Assembly (NCBI RefSeq): GCF_001524445.2
Contig: NZ_CP013418.1
Coordinates: forward strand, 806,001-870,000
DNA from: Burkholderia savannae
GTDB taxonomy: Bacteria > Pseudomonadota > Gammaproteobacteria > Burkholderiales > Burkholderiaceae
DNA: 64,000 nucleotides
Reading direction: 5' to 3'
The position numbers were made by a program, and so were the translations under genes. Shown here piece by piece: positions 21,392 to 28,789 of the stretch; the stretch's first letter is position 1; the number at the start of each line of letters is the position of its first letter. Under the pieces are notes generated by a model. That model ran no database searches. It was not told the origin of the DNA and saw only the letters and a list, made by a program, of their open reading frames with translations.

Positions 21392-22105
21392 TCAGAAGAT
21401 GCCCGGGATCACCCGATAGCGGACCGAACGCCGGTAAGCGCGATACGCGGCGTCCTCCGACAGGACCCGCTCCTCGCGATGAATTCGGCCGACCTGCAAG
21501 CCGATCTGCAGCGCGACCGCGATCAGGTTGCGCACGCTGAAGTTCGTCAACAGGAAGCCCGTATCGATGATCAGGTACCCGAGATACATCGGGTGCCGAA
21601 CGAACCGGTATGCGCCGCGCGACACGACGCCGCGGTTCGCGGGCAGGATGCCGAACGATTTTCTCAGCGACGCCTTCGCGAACAGTTGCCAGAACAGGCC
21701 GAACAGCTGGATCGCCGCGCCGATCGTCTCCGGGATCAACTGGTGGCTCGCGCTCAACTGGAAGACGAGATAGTAGAACGTGCCGCCGAGCGAAAAGAAC
21801 AGCGCGACCGGGCTCCAGTCCCGCTGTTTCGGCGGCTCGGCGAACAGCGACAAGCCGACCGTCAGCGTCGTCGAGACCGCGAGCAGGATCAGCGTGATCC
21901 GCGACGGATCGAGCCGCCACTGCATGTACGCCGCATACGCGAAAATTCCTAGCGCGAGCGCCGCGGCGACGCGCGCGAACACTTCGATCAGGATGCCGGC
22001 GAAACCCTCGGCGCCGTGCGCGGCGCCCGGGCGCGCAGCCGCCGCAAGCACGGCCGCCGCGCCGTGCCGCTTGGTGGCCCTCAGTGGCCGGATATCGTGT
22101 TCCAT
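21392..22105 (-). CDS. ICMT/PEMT-type membrane methyltransferase
   Basis: A 237-residue protein with about five membrane segments and the hallmark VVSRGAYRFVRHPMYLGYLI (around residues 175-194). This motif binds S-adenosylmethionine in isoprenylcysteine carboxyl methyltransferases and related bacterial proteins. Bacteria lack prenylated proteins of that type, so the real substrate is a lipid or small amphiphile. The start at 22105 (MEHDIRPLRATKR) has a G-rich SD; longer versions are poorly supported. No operon partner is visible. Confidence 0.8.
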   Translation of the reverse strand: MEHDIRPLRATKRHGAAAVLAAAARPGAAHGAEGFAGILIEVFARVAAALALGIFAYAAYMQWRLDPSRITLILLAVSTTLTVGLSLFAEPPKQRDWSPVALFFSLGGTFYYLVFQLSASHQLIPETIGAAIQLFGLFWQLFAKASLRKSFGILPANRGVVSRGAYRFVRHPMYLGYLIIDTGFLLTNFSVRNLIAVALQIGLQVGRIHREERVLSEDAAYRAYRRSVRYRVIPGIF

Positions 22106-22749
22106 CGCGAGCCCCCCGTTTCGTCGCCTCATTGTTTTCTGTCGATCGAGCTTATCACGCGGCTCGCGCACGCCGGCATGCCGAATCTAAAAATTAGGTT
22201 AAGTCCTTCGATAATAAATCGATGGTTTTCCCGATTCGATCAAATACAATCGTTTGCGAATGAACCGAAGAATCCGAGCGCATGATTCTCTTGCCAAAAG
22301 GCGCCACGCTCACGCCGCTCATTCGGGTTTTCCAGAAGCGAGCGCGCCTGTTCCGCGCCTGTTCCGCGCCGCTCCGGCCAAGGCTTCGGCGGCTTCCTTT
22401 CATCGGATCTTATTCGCGCGACGCCATTTTCCCATTCGCTTTCATTCATTCCATTTTGATTTATCGGATCGCCGGACAATTCATTCAGTATTGCTCCGGC
22501 ATCGGTTTTCATTACCCTGACAAAATCCGGATGACGGTCGAGGGTTAACACCGAGAGCCGAACGCCGAAAGCGTCCGCTTTGTCGCGGGTTCGCCGTCCG
22601 CGTCGATTCCCGCCCCGCATCTTTGCTTGTGCGGCCCGCGCATTTGCCGCAATCCCATAACCAAAGCACGAATCCATCGTTCCCTTCGCCGCCGCCGTTG
22701 CACAGAATCGTTCGTTCGTCTCAACGTCCGCACCGAACGCTCACGCACC
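22106..22749. other. AT-richer promoter region of the sugar ABC operon
   Basis: About 640 bases without a supportable gene. From 22190 to 22540 the sequence is clearly less GC-rich than its surroundings and contains the near-palindrome TCGAT-AATAA-ATCGA at about 22208-22222. The promoter of the ABC importer must lie in the last part. No regulator gene is adjacent. Confidence 0.5.
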
Positions 22750-23781
22750 ATGTCACGCCCGCTCCCGCCCCTCGCCCGCCTGCTGTCCACGCTGTTCGCC
22801 GCCGCGCTCGCGCTCGGTCTGGCCGCCGCCTCCGTTCGCGCCGCTGCGCCCGAGCAGCCCGATCGCGCGCCGCCGCTCGCCGGCAAGCGGATCGGCATCA
22901 CGGTAGCCGGCACCGATCATTACTGGGACTTGCAGGCGTACCAGGGCGCCGTCGACGAAGTGAAGCGCCTCGGCGGCACACCGATCGCGCTCGACGCCGG
23001 CCGCAACGACAGCCGCCAGATCGCGCAGATCCAGACGCTGATCGCGCAGAAGCCCGACGCGATCATCGAGCAGCTCGGCACCGCGTCCGTGCTCGAACCG
23101 TGGCTCAAGAAGATCCGGCAGGCGGGCATACCGCTCTTCACGATCGACACCGCGTCGCCATCGAGCCTGAACGTCGTCACATCGGACAACTTCGTGATCG
23201 GTTCGCAGCTCGCGCTCAAGCTCGTCAACGACATTCGCGGCGAAGGCAACATCCTCGTCTTCAACGGCTTCTACGGCGTGCCCGTCTGCGCGATCCGTTA
23301 CGACCAGCTGAAGGCCGTGCTGAAGTGGTATCCGAAGGTGAAGATCATCGAGCCCGAACTGCGCGACGTGATCCCGAACACCGCGCAGAACGCGTATGCG
23401 CAGATCAGCCAGTTGCTGCAGAAGTATCCGAAGGGCTCGATCGCGGCGATCTGGGCCGCGTGGGACATCCCGCAGGTCGGCGCGACGCAGGCCGTCGACG
23501 CGGCCGGCCGCGGCGAGATCCGCACGTACGCCGTGGACGGCAGCCCCGAGGCGGTCGCGCTCGTGAAGAATCCGAAATCGAGCGCGGCGGCCGTCGTCGC
23601 GCAGCAGCCGGCGTTGATCGGGCGAACCGCCGTGCGCAACGTCGCGCGCTATCTGGCGGGCGACCGGTCGCTGCCGGCGTATACGTTCGTGCCGTCGGTG
23701 CTCGTCACCAAGGACAACGCGGGCGGCGCGCCGCGCACGCTCGGGCAGGCGTCCGCCGACGCCGAGGTCGCGCGGCGATGA
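22750..23781 (+). CDS. Sugar ABC transporter, periplasmic binding protein
   Basis: A 343-residue type-I periplasmic binding protein (RbsB-like). It has a signal peptide to about residue 34, then GKRIGITVAGTDHYWDLQAYQGAVDEVKRLGG, a typical first strand-helix of pentose/hexose binders. A second lobe shows ILVFNGFYGVPVCAIRYDQL and AIWAAWDIPQVGATQAVDAAGR. The substrate is probably a monosaccharide or polyol; no specificity motif is diagnostic. Its TGA overlaps the ATPase start (ATGA), so it is the first gene of a four-gene translationally coupled operon. Confidence 0.88.
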   Translation: MSRPLPPLARLLSTLFAAALALGLAAASVRAAAPEQPDRAPPLAGKRIGITVAGTDHYWDLQAYQGAVDEVKRLGGTPIALDAGRNDSRQIAQIQTLIAQKPDAIIEQLGTASVLEPWLKKIRQAGIPLFTIDTASPSSLNVVTSDNFVIGSQLALKLVNDIRGEGNILVFNGFYGVPVCAIRYDQLKAVLKWYPKVKIIEPELRDVIPNTAQNAYAQISQLLQKYPKGSIAAIWAAWDIPQVGATQAVDAAGRGEIRTYAVDGSPEAVALVKNPKSSAAAVVAQQPALIGRTAVRNVARYLAGDRSLPAYTFVPSVLVTKDNAGGAPRTLGQASADAEVARR

Positions 23782-25604
23782 CGGCGGCGCTTCCCGCCGT
23801 ATCCGCCGTATCCGCTGTATCCGCCGCGTCGACAGCCACGGCCGACGCGGGCGCCGCACGCGCGAAGAGTGACGCCGGCGCGCCGCTCGCGCTCGACGTG
23901 CGGCGCGTCGTCAAGCGCTTCAACGGCGTCGCCGCGCTGCGCGGCGCGTCGCTCGCGGTGACGCGCGGCACCGTGCACGGGCTGATCGGCCAGAACGGCG
24001 CGGGCAAATCGACGCTCATCAAGATGCTCGCGGGCCTCCACGCGCCGGACGAAGGCGAGATCGCGGTCGGCGGCGCGCCGCTGGCGACGCTCTCCGCCGC
24101 GGCGGCCGGCTCCGCTCGCGAGCGGCCCGCCCGCATCGGCTTCATCCATCAGGAACGCCTGCTGCCCGCGACGTTTACGGTCGCCGAGGCGCTGTTCTTC
24201 CCGCGCCCGCCGACGCTCGGCGGCGCGTCGCGGCTCGCCCGCCTGCTGCCGCTCGACGTCGGCCGGATGCGGCGCGACTGCCGCGCGGTGCTGCACGAGC
24301 AGTTCGGCGTCGATCTGCCGCCCGATCGCCTGATCGGCGAGCTCTCCGTCGCGGAGCAGCAGATCGTGCAGATCACGAGCGCGCTGATCGGACGCCACGA
24401 GATCCTCGTGTTCGACGAGCCGACCGCCGCGCTCGTGTCGAGCGAGGTCGACCGGCTGCTGCAGACGATCGAGCGGCTGCGCGCCGGCGGCCACACGATC
24501 CTCTACGTGTCGCATTACCTGAACGAGATCGCGCGCGTGTGCGATCGGGTGACCGTGCTGCGCGACGGCGTCGACGTCGCGCATCTCGACGCGCGCGACG
24601 CGTCGCGCGATGCGCTCGTCGCCGCGATGATCGGCGCGCCGCAAAACGCCGACGGCGATGCCGCCGATGCTACCGATGCTACCGATGCTACCGATGCTAC
24701 CGATGCTACCGATGCTACCGATGCTACCGCTCGCGGCGCGACGCCGCGCCGCGAGCGGGCCGCGCCGCGCACGCCGGGCGAGGTCGCGCTCGACGTGCGC
24801 GACCTCGCGCTGCCCGGCCGCTTCGGCCCGCTGTCGTTTGCGGTGCGGCGCGGCGAGGTCGTCGGCCTGACGGGCGTGCTCGGCTCGGGCGGCAAGGACG
24901 TGATCCGCGCGCTCTTCGGCCTCGCGCGCGGCGTGCGCGGCGGCGTCGCGCTCGACGGCCGTCCCGTGCGCGTGCGCCGGCCGCGCGACGCGGTCGCGCA
25001 CGGCATCGCGCTCGTGCCGGAGAACCGCGTCGCGCACGGCGTCGCGCTCGCGTTGTCGGTGCGCGAGAACGTCGTGCTCGCGAGCCTGCCGCGCGTGTCG
25101 CGCTTCGGCTTCATGCGCGGCCGCCGCGAAGCCGACGCCGCCGACGCGCTGATCCGCCGGCTCGACATCCGCCCCGCGCGCGCCGACTGGCCGGTGCGCT
25201 TCCTGTCGGGCGGCAACCAGCAGAAGGTCGCGCTCGCGAAGTGGCTCGGGCGCGCGTCGTCGGTCTATCTGCTCGACGAGCCGACGGTCGGCGTCGACGT
25301 CGGCGCAAAGGCCCAGATCTACCGGCTGATCGACGAGCTCGCGCGCTCGGGCGCCGCCGTGCTGCTGTTTTCGAGCGACCTGACCGAGCTGCTCGACGTG
25401 ACCGATCGCGTGTACGTGATGGCGCGCGGCGAGATCGTCGCGGCGCGCGCGTCCGCGCAAACGACGACGCAGGACGTGCTCGCGTGGGCGACGCTCGCGC
25501 GCGAGCCGCGGCAAGGCGATGCCGGCGCGCACGATGCGGCGGCCGCCGCCGACGCGTCGCGCGACGAGAAGCCGGCGCCGCCCGCCGCGGAGGCGGCGGC
25601 ATGA
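23778..25604 (+). CDS. Sugar ABC transporter, double ATPase (RbsA-like)
   Basis: A 608-residue protein with two nucleotide-binding domains. NBD1 has Walker A GQNGAGKST, signature LSVAEQQIVQI and Walker B ILVFDEPTAAL. NBD2 has the degenerate P-loop GVLGSGGKD usual for the second half of RbsA proteins, signature LSGGNQQKVALAKWL and Walker B YLLDEPTVGVDVG. It is longer than the usual roughly 500 residues for two reasons: an Ala-rich leader of about 35 residues, and a linker between the domains that contains seven Asp-Ala-Thr repeats encoded by a 9-bp tandem. Its stop overlaps the first permease start. Confidence 0.9.
   Translation: MTAALPAVSAVSAVSAASTATADAGAARAKSDAGAPLALDVRRVVKRFNGVAALRGASLAVTRGTVHGLIGQNGAGKSTLIKMLAGLHAPDEGEIAVGGAPLATLSAAAAGSARERPARIGFIHQERLLPATFTVAEALFFPRPPTLGGASRLARLLPLDVGRMRRDCRAVLHEQFGVDLPPDRLIGELSVAEQQIVQITSALIGRHEILVFDEPTAALVSSEVDRLLQTIERLRAGGHTILYVSHYLNEIARVCDRVTVLRDGVDVAHLDARDASRDALVAAMIGAPQNADGDAADATDATDATDATDATDATDATARGATPRRERAAPRTPGEVALDVRDLALPGRFGPLSFAVRRGEVVGLTGVLGSGGKDVIRALFGLARGVRGGVALDGRPVRVRRPRDAVAHGIALVPENRVAHGVALALSVRENVVLASLPRVSRFGFMRGRREADAADALIRRLDIRPARADWPVRFLSGGNQQKVALAKWLGRASSVYLLDEPTVGVDVGAKAQIYRLIDELARSGAAVLLFSSDLTELLDVTDRVYVMARGEIVAARASAQTTTQDVLAWATLAREPRQGDAGAHDAAAAADASRDEKPAPPAAEAAA
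24666..24728 (+). repeat. 9-bp tandem repeat (GATGCTACC) x7 inside the ATPase gene
   Basis: Seven perfect units encode Asp-Ala-Thr repeats in the linker between the two nucleotide-binding domains. The unit length keeps the frame, so copy-number changes alter only linker length. Confidence 0.95.
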
Positions 25605-26680
25605 GCCGCGGCGCATTCGATCTCGGCCGCCCGGCCACGACGACGCGGCGCGCGAATGACGCGGCGGCCGCGCAACGCCCGCACGCGCGCGGCCGCGCCC
25701 TCGGCCATGCGCTCGACCGCCGCGCCCTCCTTCGCGGCGGCGCATGGCTTGCGCTCGCTTTCGTATTCGCGGGCTTTTCGATCGGCTCGCCGCTCTTCCT
25801 GACATTCGCGAACCTCGGCAACGTGCTGCAGCAAAGCACCGTCACCGGCCTGCTCGCGTTCGGCCTGACGATCGTGATGATCGGCGGCGGCGCGGACGCG
25901 GTCAAAGGCGGGCTCGACCTGTCGATCGCGGCCAATCTCGGCCTGTGCGCGGCGGTGTTCGCAGTCCTCACGCGCGACGGGCACGGCGACGCGTTCGCGA
26001 TCGCCGCGACCTGCGCGACGGGCGTCACGGTCGGCGCGGTGAACGCGTGGGCGGTCGCGTGGCTGCGAATCCTGCCGCTCCTCGCGACGCTGACGACGAT
26101 GAACGTCTGCGCGGGCCTCGAGCTCGTGCTGACCGAGAACACGCCGGTGCCGTCGGCGAGCCCGCTGCTCGGCGCGCTCGTCGGCGCGGGCCCGTTCGGC
26201 GCGGCGTGGCTGGCTTACGCGCTCGTCGGCGTCGCGGCCGCGCTCGGCGTGCTCGTTCACCGAACCCGCTACGGGCTGCGGCTGCACGCGGTCGGCGCGC
26301 ATCGCGCGGCGGCGCTCGCCGCGGGCGTCGACGCGCGCCGCCACGTCGCGTCGAGCTATCTCGCAAGCGGCCTGTCCGCCGCGCTCGCCGCGCTCGCGTC
26401 GTCGGCGCTCCTGAGCGGCAGCGCGCCCGGCGCGGGCGACTACCTGCTGCCCGTCGTCGCCGCGGTGCTGCTCGGCGTGGCGTTCTCGCGACGGCTCGTG
26501 CCGACGATCCCCGGCACGCTCGTCGCCGTCCTGTTCGTCGGCGTGCTCGCGAACGGCTTTCAGTTGAACAACGTGTCGAGCTATTGGGTAAGCGGCGTCG
26601 AGGGCGCGCTGATTCTCTTCGTCGTCGCGGCCGTCGCGCTGCTGCGCCGGCGCCAGTCGGAGGGTCCCTTCGATGCATGA
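25601..26680 (+). CDS. Sugar ABC transporter permease 1
   Basis: A 359-residue RbsC/XylH-type permease with a basic N-terminal tail of about 45 residues and eight to ten membrane segments. It shows the family signature VKGGLDLSIAANLGLCAAVF (equivalent to the GGIDLSVG motif) and VGAHRAAALAAGVDARRH. The ATG overlaps the ATPase stop. It pairs with the second permease, presumably as a heterodimer. Confidence 0.87.
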   Translation: MSRGAFDLGRPATTTRRANDAAAAQRPHARGRALGHALDRRALLRGGAWLALAFVFAGFSIGSPLFLTFANLGNVLQQSTVTGLLAFGLTIVMIGGGADAVKGGLDLSIAANLGLCAAVFAVLTRDGHGDAFAIAATCATGVTVGAVNAWAVAWLRILPLLATLTTMNVCAGLELVLTENTPVPSASPLLGALVGAGPFGAAWLAYALVGVAAALGVLVHRTRYGLRLHAVGAHRAAALAAGVDARRHVASSYLASGLSAALAALASSALLSGSAPGAGDYLLPVVAAVLLGVAFSRRLVPTIPGTLVAVLFVGVLANGFQLNNVSSYWVSGVEGALILFVVAAVALLRRRQSEGPFDA

Positions 26681-27650
26681 CGCATTCGATCGCCTGCAAC
26701 GCTTCGCCGCCGTCGGCGCGCTGGTCGCCGTTCTCGCGTTCTTCGCGGTCGCGGCGCCCGGCTTCGCGACGCTCGCGAACGTCGAGCGCGTGCTCGTCAA
26801 CAACTTCGCCCTCCTCGCGATCGCCGCGCTCGGGATGACGCTCGCGCTGTCGATCCGCGCGATCGATCTGTCGCTCGGCACCGCGATCGACGTCGCGAGC
26901 CTCGCGTTCGTCGCGGCGCTCGCGCATCGCGCGGGCTTCGCACCCGCCGCGCTCGCGGGCCTCGGCGCGGCGCTCGCGGTGGGCGCGGGCAATGCGCTGC
27001 TCGTCACGCGGCTCGGGATCGCGCCGTTTCTCGCGACGCTCGGCACGCTCTTCATCGGCCAGACGATCCAGCAGCTCGCGACGGGCGGCGGACAGCCGAT
27101 CTACCTGCTGAGCGCCGCTCCGCCGCCCGCGTTCGACGCGCTCGCGCACGGCGTCTGGTTCGGCGTCGCGCTGCCGCTGTGGATCGTCGCCGCGCTCGCG
27201 ATCGCGCTGCATCTCGCACTCGAGCATTCGACGCTCGGCCGGCAGGCACGCGCGCTCGGCGCGCAACCGGGCGTCGCGCGCTACTCGGGGCTGCGCGTCG
27301 GCGCGCTCGCGGCGGGCGCGTTCGTCGCGAGCGCGCTGATCTACGGCACCGCCGGGCTCGTGTTGTCGTCGACGGTCAAGTCGTACGCGCCGCAAGCGGG
27401 CAACGCGTATCTGCTGAACGCGATCGGCGCGACGTTCATCGGCGCGACGCTATCCGCGACGCGCCGGCCGAACGTCGTCGGCACGCTGGTCGGCGTGCTG
27501 CTCGTCAGCTTCGTCGCGAACGGGCTGCTCCTCATCGGGTGGAATTTCTACTGGCAGCAGGTGGCGAGCGGCGCGCTCGTGTTCGCGGTGCTCGTGCTCG
27601 GGTCCGCATTCGGGCGCGGACGCCTCGCGCGCGAGGCGGGCCACGCGTGA
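26673..27650 (+). CDS. Sugar ABC transporter permease 2
   Basis: A 325-residue RbsC-type permease with the signature IRAIDLSLGTAIDVASLAF and the EAA-like LGAQPGVARYSGLRVG, and about nine membrane segments. It overlaps permease 1 by eight bases. Last gene of the importer operon. The downstream gene is convergent. Confidence 0.87.
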   Translation: MHDAFDRLQRFAAVGALVAVLAFFAVAAPGFATLANVERVLVNNFALLAIAALGMTLALSIRAIDLSLGTAIDVASLAFVAALAHRAGFAPAALAGLGAALAVGAGNALLVTRLGIAPFLATLGTLFIGQTIQQLATGGGQPIYLLSAAPPPAFDALAHGVWFGVALPLWIVAALAIALHLALEHSTLGRQARALGAQPGVARYSGLRVGALAAGAFVASALIYGTAGLVLSSTVKSYAPQAGNAYLLNAIGATFIGATLSATRRPNVVGTLVGVLLVSFVANGLLLIGWNFYWQQVASGALVFAVLVLGSAFGRGRLAREAGHA

Positions 27651-27659
27651 AGCGGCGGG

Positions 27660-27800
27660 CGCGACGTCCGCTGATGGCGAGTTGCCGGATGACGAGTTGC
27701 GGGACGGCGAGTTGCCGAATTGCCGGATGCTGAGTCGTCGGATGGCGAGTTGCCGGGTGTCGAATTGCCGGACGCGGAGCCGCCGGACGCCGAGTCGTCG
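27660..27800. repeat. Degenerate ~15-bp repeat region between convergent genes
   Basis: Imperfect repetitions of a unit like GCGAGTTGCCGGATG, mixed with shorter variants (GTCGTCGGATG). It separates the sugar importer from the ThuA-like gene and contains no gene of its own. Confidence 0.75.
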
Positions 27801-27830
27801 GCTGCCGCGCTCCGCCTCCAGAGCCGCCGC

Positions 27831-28700
27831 TCAGCGCAAGCCCGCCGCCCAGTCGATCGCCGCGTCGAACAGCGCGACGCCCTCCGGCGACAGATTGCCG
27901 AACGTGTCGTTGTTCAGGAAGAACATCACGCGCCGCGCGGGCGCGAGCGATTCGTAATCCATCGTCGCGCCTTTCTCGTAGGCGAAGATCGCCGCCTTGT
28001 CCGGCTCGCCGTAGACGGTCGCGACGATGCTCGCGCCGAGCCCGGGCTTGCCCCAGCTCATCGACGCCTGCCGGCCGTAGACGTTCGTCGTGCCCGCGGG
28101 CAGCCCCGCCGCGATCGGATGCGGCGCATTCACGAGCCACAGATAGCGCGCCTTGCCCGTCTCGCCGAAATCGACGTCGTGGCGCTTGCCCGTCATCGCG
28201 AAATCGTCGAGCAGATCGTTCTCCCACGTCAGCAGCGGCTTCGCGAGCGTGCGCCAGCCGCACGCGACGCGCTTGCTCGACACGCTCGACGACACGATCA
28301 CGAGATCGGCGTCGGCCGCGGCGTCGACGGGCTGCGCTTCGTCGACGAATCGCACCGCGTAGCCGCGCGATTCCAGATGCGCCTTCGCCCGCTCGTCCGT
28401 CTTCAGATTGGGCCCGCCGAGCTGGACGAGCATCGCGACGCGCTTGCCGGCAGCGGGCTTCGGCGAGCCGCCGGGCGCGCGCTGCGGCTGCCCGGCGGAC
28501 GCGGGCGTCGCCGCGGCCGCGGCTGACTGCGTGACCAACTGCGTGGCCGGTTGCGCGGTCAACTGCATGGCCGGTTGCATGGCCGGCTGCGCGACGACAG
28601 GCGTCGCCGCGCCCGCAAGGCCATATGCGAGCACTGCGCCGCCGAGGCCGCGCAGCACGCGGCGGCGCGCCTGCGCCACACGATCGAATCGTTGCTTCAT
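27831..28700 (-). CDS. Exported ThuA/GATase1-like protein
   Basis: A 289-residue exported protein. The signal region has RRRVLRGLGGAVLAYGLAGAA (twin-arginine-like) and is followed by a low-complexity Gln/Thr/Ala segment to about residue 75. The domain then starts KRVAMLVQLGGPNLKTDERA and has LVIVSSSVSSKRV, PLLTWENDLLDDFAMTG, and NVYGRQASMSWGKPG. The alternating strand-helix pattern resembles ThuA-like/class-I glutamine-amidotransferase folds. No Cys-His-Glu triad is evident, so it is probably binding rather than catalytic. GGAGAAACC is the SD. It lies 89 bases after the TonB-receptor stop on the same strand and may be its last operon partner. Confidence 0.6.
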   Translation of the reverse strand: MKQRFDRVAQARRRVLRGLGGAVLAYGLAGAATPVVAQPAMQPAMQLTAQPATQLVTQSAAAAATPASAGQPQRAPGGSPKPAAGKRVAMLVQLGGPNLKTDERAKAHLESRGYAVRFVDEAQPVDAAADADLVIVSSSVSSKRVACGWRTLAKPLLTWENDLLDDFAMTGKRHDVDFGETGKARYLWLVNAPHPIAAGLPAGTTNVYGRQASMSWGKPGLGASIVATVYGEPDKAAIFAYEKGATMDYESLAPARRVMFFLNNDTFGNLSPEGVALFDAAIDWAAGLR

Positions 28701-28789
28701 CGGTTTCTCCCGCGCGCCCGCGCCGTGCGCCGCACGGCACGAAGCGCGCTTCATCGATTCAAAAAATCCGCGATGGAAAACGCCGCCGC

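Noticed and set aside
22240..22677. 145-codon minus-strand frame before the sugar operon
   Set aside because: No family, no SD, composition does not match genome coding bias, and it covers the promoter region of the ABC operon.
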